From positions 7,660 to 21,520 of the forward strand of contig MU657380.1 in the NCBI GenBank assembly GCA_026770575.1: DNA of 13,861 bases. Direction: 5' to 3'. Below the pieces are notes generated by a model, which saw nothing but the letters and a program-made list of their open reading frames with translations, had not been told where the DNA came from and searched no databases. This document shows positions 7,998-13,861 of this stretch, one piece after another. Numbering within the stretch: the first letter of the stretch is position 1; each line of letters opens with the position of its first letter. This stretch comes from Pelagophyceae sp. CCMP2097. Taxonomy: Eukaryota > Sar > Pelagophyceae. The translations under genes and the position numbers were made by a program.

Positions 7998-9992
7998 TTA
8001 CTGGGCCGTTTCGTGGCAGAACCTGCAGACGCGCCGGTCGCAAAGGCCCTTCTGAAAGTCAGTGCAGAGCGACATGGCGTGCTGCTTGGAGCAGCGGTCG
8101 GCGGAGTATTTGCACTGGCCGCTGTGAAACCAAAAAGGGCAGACGCCTTCGGGCACTTTGCCCCCAATCGTCGCCCGCGGCCCGTCGCTTTTGCTGCGCT
8201 TGTCGCGCTCGCCGCCGTAACCGCCGCGCTCGCCGGCCTTGCCGGCGCGCTTGCCGCCGTCGGCGCCTAAATCCCGCGCGAAGTGAGCACTGTCGTGCGC
8301 CGCGGCCCGCAAGGCCTCGTTCACGGCCTTCGTCGCGAAGGCCGCCGACGCGACTTGGTTCGTGAAAGCAGCCGCGGCCACCGCCGACGGTCGCCCGTCG
8401 CCTCGCATGATGTGCGAGCCGCGCGCGAGCGTCGCCGCGCATCGGGCGACGTGCGCCACGACTTCTTTGGTTAAGGCGGCCCCTGCAAAATCCCAGTTCG
8501 GGGAGCCGACGCCTACCCCCGCCGCGGTTACGAAGAAGCTGGCCAACTCGGTAAAGCGGTGGTAGATGCCCATGTTCGTGTGCGTCTCGACGATTGCAAG
8601 AAGTTTTGCGGCAGTAATGATGTGGTTAGCCGTCCACTCCTGCCCCGGGCCGAGGCCCACGCTCACCCTCAAGTCCGCCTCGCAAATCGAGAGGTCAAAG
8701 ACTTTGCAAAAAAAAATCCTTAAAATATCCGGGCACACCAACAGCGCGTCGACGAAGGCCGGCGCAAAAAGATCGAAGACGAGGCAGGCGACCGCGCCGT
8801 TATCCTTGGCTAGAGCCTGAGTCGCGGTGATTTGGAGCTCAGGCGTCAGCGCGCCGATCTTGCCGACGGGATTCCAACTGTCCTGAATTGATCTCTTCAT
8901 CCCGTGAGTAAAGTCGTAGACAGACCGCGAGTCGCACAAAAAATCCGCTATTTCGTTGCCGCCCGTCGCCGTGGTTAAAGTGTACGGGCGGCGCGGCCGC
9001 AACAGCGCGGAAGCGTCTGGGCGCGGCGCCTCGCAGCCCGACGGAGAAACCGGCGCCGGCGGTGGAACAAACACGCGTTCGCGCGAGCCCGGCGCGAGGG
9101 ACGAGGGCGCCGCTGCCTGCAAAACCAGCGGCGCCTCAATCGGAGCCGTCGGCGCCGGCGGAAGCGCCGGCGGTCCGAACATGCTCCGAGAAATTTTAAG
9201 CATAGCATAAACGCGCGCAGCAAACTCGCCGGCCGAGCCCACCGAGCCAAAGTTCTCCGCCGAAATCGAGCTGGATCGCGTAATAATGTCAATGTTCTGC
9301 GCGAGAATGTCCACCGAGCCCTAAGAAAACGGATCCTGGGCCGTGATGGACTCGTTGTACGCGATCTTGACCCCGAAGTCTGGGAAAGCCACCAAGACGT
9401 CGATGATCGATTGAAGGTTTTCGGCGCACCGCACGTCCCGCGCAGCCTCGGCGAGCTCGTCGGCCGAAAGCATGCACATCACCTTGTCCGTGTCGTAAAG
9501 TGCGTCCGCCGAGATTGGCGCGCGGCCGAATAACAGGTCGCGCACTCCGAGGAGGTAAAAGATTGACCGCCCGTTGGAGGGCTCGGTGACGTCGTAATCG
9601 TTGCCGTCGAAAGTGAGGACCCTGGGGCCCGCGAGCGCAGCGACGTATGTCGTAGGCATCACCTCGAGTGAGTTGACGGTGAGGCGTCGAGGGAAAAACA
9701 ACCGCGGCGATGCGGCCCCCGTGTCCGCTCCACCCGCGCCGTGCAGAGCGAGGACGCCGCCGCCCGCCGCGCGCGGCGCCGCCGCTGCGATCTGGTTGGC
9801 GAGCGAAATAGCCGCCGCCGATGAGATGTCCGAGCGCGCGGCGTTGATGGGCGCGTCGCCGGTCGCCGCGGCGCCCGCGGCGCCGACGGGCGCGTCGGCC
9901 CCGGTAGTCGCCCGCGCCGTCGCCTCCGCCGCCTCAGCGACCGCCGCGGGCGCCGCAGCGGCCGCCGAAGACGCGGAGCTTCGCGTCGTCAT
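7998..9992 (-). CDS. Gag-like protein with two C-terminal CCCH zinc fingers, interrupted by one in-frame TAG
   Basis: The ATG at 9992 lies directly against repeat A1. The frame runs 223 codons to TAG at 9321-9323 and then continues in the same frame for about 440 codons to TAA at 7998. An early Ala-rich, low-complexity part (residues 1-90) is followed by a mixed helical region. After the TAG come a Pro-rich stretch (about 9050-9190) and a long region of ordinary composition (YTLTTATGGNEIADFL; IYHRFTELASFFV). A Gly/Lys/Arg tract (GGKRAGKAGERGG) precedes two zinc fingers: C-X8-C-X6-C-X3-H (VCPFWFHSGQC...) and C-X7-C-X4-C-X3-H (LCTDFQKGLCDRRVCRFCH). Such fingers bind RNA in the U2AF1 and muscleblind families. 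Position and architecture suggest a nucleocapsid/Gag role in the surrounding retroelement. A captured host RNA-binding gene is the alternative. The TAG may be a disabling mutation or a readthrough stop. Confidence 0.65.
9321..9323 (-). other. In-frame TAG splitting the Gag-like ORF
   Basis: The minus strand reads CCG TTT TCT TAG GGC TCG GTG GAC. Both sides are in one frame, with no indel, and normal coding composition resumes at once (DILAQNIDIITRSSS). It is the only stop in about 664 codons. Confidence 0.9.
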
Positions 9993-10272
9993 GGCAGAAA
10001 AGCGGGTATCAACCTAGCGCGCGCCGGCTGGTTGTCAACCTAGAACACGCCGCGTGTGTCGACGTTGCGAGTCGCACGTGCGATGCTTCGCGAAGCTTCG
10101 CGAAACAGGCGATGCTTCGCAAAAACGCGCGATGATTCGCCGATTCGCGAAAATGCATCCATTTCGGCGAAACGTCCGAAGAGGTGCGTAATGCCGTATC
10201 GCCGCCCACGCTTGCGCAGAGATATGAACGCTTTAGAAAGTCCTACCTGCCCAATCGATACTCTCTTTCGGA
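9993..10272 (-). repeat. Split direct repeat A1
   Basis: This is the 5' repeat of the element on the minus strand, a direct copy of 6426-6705. It ends immediately next to the Gag-like start codon, so any promoter and leader must lie within or beyond this block. Outside it (10273 onward) similarity to A2 stops after TTCGG. Confidence 0.9.
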
Positions 10273-10520
10273 ACGAACCAAACGCAGCAAAACACTCGCG
10301 GAAAGTAAAGTAAAAGGTGGTGTGTATTTATAGCTACGTGCATCTATTACAAGAGCGCGCCGGAGGCACACGGAGGACCCGAAGGATACAGCCAAATCCC
10401 ATTGCAATGCCCACGTAAATAATTGAAATTATTTAACTAATCGCTGAACTTTCAAATCCTCCTTATCTTTATTTTTATTATTTTATTTCTTATTGAGCTA
10501 TTTATTTTTTCTTTTTTTTG
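10273..10520. other. AT-rich spacer without a gene
   Basis: Contains short AT palindromes (AAATAATTGAAATTATTT near 10418) and a T-rich run at 10460-10520. Read on the minus strand, that run is the A-rich tail following the tRNA-like sequence. No open frame of interest was seen. Confidence 0.5.
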
Positions 10521-10642
10521 CGGCCGACCAGATTCGAACCTGTGACCAAAAACTTCTTCTATGATGATTCCAATGAGGCTCCTGCTCGACCTCAACTCCC
10601 AATTTTAGCAATCGCATCAACCACCAATCGCTAAATCGGCCG
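10521..10642 (-). repeat. tRNA-like sequence with A-rich tail, SINE-type
   Basis: On the minus strand CGGCCGA (10642-10636 region) is complementary to TCGGCCG near 10521-10528. Between them are an A-box-like TTTAGCGATTGGTGG and a perfect B-box GGTTCGAATC (10540-10531). The body is about 122 bases, too long for a normal tRNA, and the D-arm does not fold well. An A-rich tail follows (GCAAAAAAAAGAAAAAATAAATAG). Internal Pol III boxes plus an A-rich tail are typical of tRNA-derived SINEs. An intron-containing or decayed tRNA gene is less likely. Confidence 0.45.
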
Positions 10643-10659
10643 AGTTGCTGTTTTTTTCT

Positions 10660-10765
10660 TCCCAAGGTGGAACCTCGGATTTGCTGGGCGACAGACAGAC
10701 AGACAAACGGACAGACAAACAGACAGACAGACAGACATAATTGCCCCTGGTAATCCTTCAATCAA
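10660..10765 (-). repeat. CTGT-containing dispersed repeat, copy 2 (inverted)
   Basis: This is the inverted counterpart of 6000-6099: TTTGATTGAAGGATTACC, GGGGCAATT, a CTGT run (seen as CAGA/CAAA on the plus strand, 10684-10738), AAATCCGAGGTTCCACC and GGAAGAAA. Here the repeat runs on into the tRNA-like sequence, unlike copy 1. Confidence 0.75.
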
Positions 10766-10828
10766 AGGACCCGAAGGGCCCTTGCCGTAAACTGACGTTG
10801 AATAAACGGCAAGGACCCTTCGGGTCCT
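10766..10828. mobile_element. Foldback hairpin, copy 2
   Basis: AGGACCCGAAGGGCCCTTGCCGT (given here in plus orientation at 10766-10788) pairs with its complement at 10806-10828 around AAACTGACGTTGAATAA. It is the inner hairpin of the foldback at 5689-5846 without the outer arms, and it directly joins the CTGT repeat. Confidence 0.75.
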
Positions 10829-11000
10829 CAAAAATCGCTGTAATTTTTGCAAGAGATATGGTCAATCGGGGAAGTAGCGGTACGGCGGACTTTTCCTGGG
10901 GGTGCTTGCGCGGCCGCCGGAAGCTCAAGTCGAAGGCCGCAATAATTTTGTCAAAAAAGTGCGCAATTCAAAATCAGTTTTATGGGCGAACCATCTTGTA

Positions 11001-11187
11001 GGAAGTTCCACCCCCTTTTGGATTCTGCTCCCTATTGGATTTGGAATGGCCAATGAGAGGGCTTGAAAATGCAATTTGTTCAGAAAAGCATTTTTGCACC
11101 AATCCAAGAGCTAAAAGTGTGAAAAATTTCAGAAGAAGGTTGGAATCCAATAGGGGATCCTGCATCCAATAGGGGGGAAGAACTTCC
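11001..11187. mobile_element. TA-flanked MITE, 187 bp
   Basis: Terminal inverted repeats begin GGAAGTTC (11001-11008) and end GAACTTCC (11180-11187). Longer imperfect pairing continues through the CCCTATTGGATT motifs. TA dinucleotides flank both ends (10999-11000 and 11188-11189), fitting a Tc1/mariner-like target duplication. The internal sequence is AT-rich and non-coding. Confidence 0.7.
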
Positions 11188-11202
11188 TACCTTCCTTAAA
11201 AT

Positions 11203-11509
11203 TAAATGCAGAGAACCTGCGTGCAAAGTATCGGCAGTTGAGAATTCCGTTGACTCGGACTTGGCTCCTCCGTCGATGGCAGGGCGGCGGCGTGGCCTGC
11301 GCGCCGACTCGGGGGTTCCCCGGTGCTAAGGTGCGTTTTATCGCGCATCTTTTTTCCTCGAGTCGCCTTGGTGTTTTTTCTGAGTGAGGGTTCAAAACAG
11401 TGTGAAAACCGATGAGGGACCTCGGCACAAAATGCCGTGTTAAAACCGTGTGGGATATTATAAAAGCTTAAATGCAGAGTACAGGGTGAATGTGAGAGTA
11501 AGATAATGG
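11203..11509 (+). repeat. Left arm of the long-inverted-repeat element
   Basis: It begins TAAATGCAGAG, passes through GAGAATTCCGTTGACTCGG, GGGTTCCCCGGTGCTAAGG and AAAATGCCGTGTTAAAACCG, and ends GTGAGAGTAAGATAATGG. It repeats the TAAATGCAGAGTA motif near its inner end (about 11468). It has no nested insertion. Confidence 0.85.
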
Positions 11510-13087
11510 ATTTTATCTAAATGCAAGGGCGGTCTCTGCCGCCAGTCGCTTATTTTTTAAGAAGGTAAAAGGCGCTGGCGGGCCGACGTTATCTTGAAAA
11601 GGCGTTTCGCCCGCCGCGCGCGTGGTTGAGTGGTAGAAAACAAAAATAATAGAAAAATTTAATGTTTCAAGAGGCAAAGGGGCAAAAATAATACACTACG
11701 GGGGATTTGAACCGGAACCAGAATGCTGGACGCAGTTAAAGCACCCCGTATCTGCATAGGAGGCTGTTTTCTAAGGTGAACAGCAGAGGTTTCAGTCAAT
11801 ATAAATAGTCCCGAAAGCACATAGAAGCACAAAGAAGGGCCCATGCGCTTGGCTTAATGCATCGTCGTCCATGGCGCGCCGTATGTGCGCCGTACATTGC
11901 ACTTGTCTCGGGTATTCTCTGCCACAGGCCGATCCGAGCTGGTGGAGGACCTCGCCACGGAGCGAGAGCATCAGTCTGTCAAGCGCCTACCTGCATAGCA
12001 CCAGTTCCAACGTGTCCATGCCTCCATCACCTAGGCCGCAGACGACGACGCCCCCGCCGTGTCCAGCGCCAACAAAGCGCCGCCGTCCGCCGTGGTGTAT
12101 CGTCGGATCTCTGCGCCACGCCGGCGTGGAACATCCCAAGCCTTGGAACATCCCAGGCCTTGAAACGGAAGGGCGTCCAAGTTCCAAAATCAAATAGGCG
12201 GTCGGCGGTGGCGTTGGCGCGCACACGCGGCGCTCCCGTGACGTCGGGAGCAAGGGCACACGCCACACCATCCTCTGGAATCGCCCTTGTGCGGATGAGG
12301 CGACTGCATGCGACCGCGAGGCACGACCGCGAGGTGGGCATGGCGTCTAGGATGACGGCGCCCGCGCCGCGACTCTCGGCGTTTATGGGCCTGTTCGGCT
12401 GCGGGAATCGCCCGCGAGGAGCGGCGCGCGCCGTCGGGCATCTTCCTATGGCCAGCATTGACCCAACAGTCGAGCAACCTCCTTGACCCCGCCCGCGAAC
12501 CCTGTAAGCACGCTGGTCGGCCGACGCCCCGGCGCTTGCCTGGCGGTGTTGGACCATGCATAGTTCGGAACTAAAATCCCCAGTCGACGGCCATGTGCGA
12601 AAGAGCGTGAGTACGGTATGAATCATTTTGTTGGGGACCCTTCTCGGGCCCTTTTTGGGGGACCCTTCTTGGGACCCCGGAGGTACCTGGTGCTCACCGT
12701 CGCAGCGACGGCGACGGGGTTGCACGTCTCCACGGCACACCGCGGCGCTTTCGGCACGCAGATGATTGCGCTCCAGGCATCGCGCGGACTCGTAAGCGAT
12801 TGCAAATTTACGCGCTCAAGAACTTCACCGTCAGCGGCTCGTTCACGCTGAGACGATGGCCGTCGGGTGCGACCTCGAGGCGACGCTCGTCGCGACGTAG
12901 CAGCTCGGGACGGCCCCAAGGTGCACCACTTGGACAAGGCGGGCAACTGCATTACCATTTTTGTCGCCCAAGGACGGCTGAAGACAGTCCCCAAGGCCGA
13001 TTATCTTATATGTTAAGAAGGCAAAGGCGGCAGGCACTGTCGATTCGCTAAAATTTTAAGAACCAAAAGGCAACGGGCTGCCTTTGG
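11510..13087. other. Cargo between the inverted arms, no recognised gene
   Basis: Open frames exist on both strands (for example 11857-12486 plus and 12027-12740 minus), but they are Arg/Ala/Pro-rich and have the look of GC-rich non-coding sequence. A stretch at about 12790-13015 reads KVHHLDKAGNCITIFVAQG in one plus frame, ending soon after, and could be a captured gene fragment. I could not identify it. Short features are the GGAACATCCCA repeat pair (12128-12151), the GGGACCC-rich palindromic run at 12634-12680, and a small hairpin at 13066-13086. Confidence 0.4.
11703..11756 (-). repeat. Weak tRNA-like fragment
   Basis: The minus strand has a B-box-like GGTTCAAATCC (11713-11703) and a TACGGGG / CCCCGTA pair that could be an acceptor remnant. 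It is too short for a tRNA and lacks a recognisable D-arm. It is probably a relic of a tRNA or SINE. Confidence 0.25.
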
Positions 13088-13593
13088 CCATTATCTTACT
13101 CTCACATTCACCCTGTATCTGCATGCAGAGTAGGGCGGTTGAGAATTCCGTTGATTCGGACGTGGGGCCTCCGTCGATGGTAGGGCGGCGGCGTGGCCTG
13201 CGGGCCGAGACGGGGGTTCCCCGGTGCTAAGGTGCGTTTTTTCACGCCCTACCATCGACGGAGGCCCCCACGCCCGAATCATCGGAATTCTCAACTGCCC
13301 TACTCTGCATGCATATACTCTGCATTTAAGCTTTTATAATATCCCACACGGTTTTAACACGGCATTTTGTGCCGAGATCCATCGTCGGTTTTCACCCTGT
13401 TTTGAACCCTCACTCAAAAAAATACCAAGGCGACTCGAGGAAAAAAGATGCGCGATAAAACGCACCTTAGCACCGGGGAACCCCCGGGTCGGCGCGCAGG
13501 CCACGCCGCCGCCCTGCCATCGACGGAGCAGCCAAGTCCGAGTCAACGGAATTCTTAACTGCGAATACTCTGCACGCAGATACTCTGCATTTA
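13088..13593 (-). repeat. Right arm of the long-inverted-repeat element, carrying a nested MITE
   Basis: It is complementary to 11203-11509 from both sides of the insertion: 13088-13117 matches the inner end of the left arm, and 13316-13593 matches the remainder. Identity appears above 90% by eye. Confidence 0.85.
13118..13315. mobile_element. Nested 198-bp palindromic MITE with TA duplication
   Basis: The ends are TCTGCATGCAGAGTAGGGC and its near complement ending CTCTGCATGCATA. Arms of about 70 bp (13121-13190 and 13246-13313) pair around a GC-rich centre. TA flanks both sides (13116-13117 and 13316-13317). The left arm of the host element keeps the uninterrupted sequence CCCTG-TA-CTCTGC (as its complement), which proves insertion at a TA. 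Its sequence is closely related to the outer 100 bp of the host arms, so both belong to one family. Confidence 0.85.
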
Positions 13594-13861
13594 GAGCCTG
13601 AATATATGTTTTTTTTGCTCTATAAGGATTGCGGTCTGCGGCCTTACGGACGTCCAACGGACTTAAATTACACCGCAAATTTTTCCCCCTCAGCAACCTT
13701 TTTCCCTTTCAAAAGAAGTTGACAAAAAAAACAAGGAAATAAGGATAAAAAGCATGAAGGCTAGGCTTCATTGGTTATGGGCTCTTTAATGTTGGTTTTG
13801 GGCCCTTGTTGACCGTGGCGGCGGCCATGGAGCCTCTTGGCGCTGCCGGCGGCTACGCGCG
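13594..13861. other. Right flank without an identified gene
   Basis: AT-rich to about 13800, then GC-rich. An ATG at 13829 (MEPLGAAGGYA) stays open to the end of the window. It could be the start of a gene, but eleven codons are not enough to say. Confidence 0.3.

Larger units (their letters stand above)
6100..10272 (-). mobile_element. Split-direct-repeat retroelement, PAT/Ngaro-like layout, gag-only
   Basis: Read on the minus strand the order is A1 (10272-9993), Gag-like ORF (9992-7998), about 1 kb of other sequence including a minisatellite, B1 (6981-6706), A2 (6705-6426), a 50-base spacer, and B2 (6375-6100). A1 and A2 are about 97% identical, B1 and B2 about 96% by eye. The A1-ORF-B1-A2-B2 arrangement is the known signature of PAT/Ngaro-type DIRS-order retrotransposons, which use a tyrosine recombinase. 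No reverse transcriptase, RNase H or recombinase was recognised inside, so it would depend on another copy. The repeat layout is observed; the class assignment is inferred from it. Chance nested duplications are the alternative. Confidence 0.6.
11203..13593. mobile_element. Long-inverted-repeat element with about 307-bp arms and unknown cargo
   Basis: The left arm 11203-11509 is the inverted copy of the right arm 13088-13593. Once the nested 198-bp MITE and its extra TA are removed, the arms are 307 and 306 bp. Both outer ends read TAAATGCAGAG. If TA is the target site, the element proper starts AATGCAGAG. No transposase was recognised between the arms, so it would be non-autonomous. Confidence 0.75.

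Noticed and set aside
6426..10272. Interpretation of the A blocks as ordinary LTRs
   Set aside because: The blocks lack TG...CA ends, there is no room for a primer-binding site between A1 and the start codon, no target duplication is seen, and LTRs would not explain the second, interleaved B pair.
11616..11640. A-box-like TGGTTGAGTGGTAGA on the plus strand, suggesting a tRNA gene
   Set aside because: No B-box or acceptor partner follows on that strand; the nearby B-box-like sequence is on the other strand.
12027..12740. Minus-strand frame of 237 codons in the cargo
   Set aside because: Arg/Pro/Ala-rich composition, overlapping open frames on both strands and no recognisable motif; not supportable as a gene.

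Overview
The window looks like nuclear DNA of a GC-rich microbial eukaryote (an alga or another protist; I cannot place it further). The main protein-coding locus is split by two short GT-AG introns. GC-rich coding tracts alternate with AT-rich, repeat-dense spacers, and almost everything recognisable is transposon-derived. I see no ordinary housekeeping gene, no rRNA and no CRISPR array.

Region 1 (1-627) holds a degenerate 69-bp tandem repeat. Region 2 (628-5503) is a near-complete cut-and-paste DNA transposon about 4.9 kb long. It has 34-bp terminal inverted repeats, CGGTCGG-type subterminal palindromes at both ends, and one minus-strand three-exon gene of about 1,358 codons. That gene encodes a DDE/RNase H-like transposase with C-terminal Cys-rich zinc motifs, and it carries a single one-base frameshift. 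Region 3 (5504-6099) holds hairpins, a large foldback palindrome and the first copy of a CTGT-containing repeat.

Region 4 (6100-10272) is the most interesting part. Four blocks of about 280 bp are arranged, read on the minus strand, as A1 - ORF - B1 - A2 - B2. This is the split-direct-repeat layout of PAT/Ngaro-type tyrosine-recombinase (DIRS-order) retrotransposons. The only sizeable protein between the repeats is a Gag-like polypeptide of about 660 codons, encoded on the minus strand. It ends in two CCCH zinc fingers and is interrupted by one in-frame TAG. No reverse transcriptase or recombinase was recognised, so this appears to be a non-autonomous, gag-only member. A ten-copy 17-bp minisatellite lies inside it.

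Region 5 (10273-11200) contains AT-rich DNA, a tRNA-like (SINE-type) sequence, an inverted copy of the CTGT repeat with its foldback hairpin, and a TA-flanked MITE. Region 6 (11203-13593) is a long-inverted-repeat element with arms of about 307 bp. It carries about 1.6 kb of unrecognised cargo. A 198-bp related MITE is nested in the right arm, and the left arm serves as an internal empty-site control for that insertion. The last 270 bp hold nothing identifiable.

Overall this is a nested transposon landscape with at least three mechanistic classes side by side: DDE DNA transposon, split-direct-repeat retroelement, and foldback/MITE elements.
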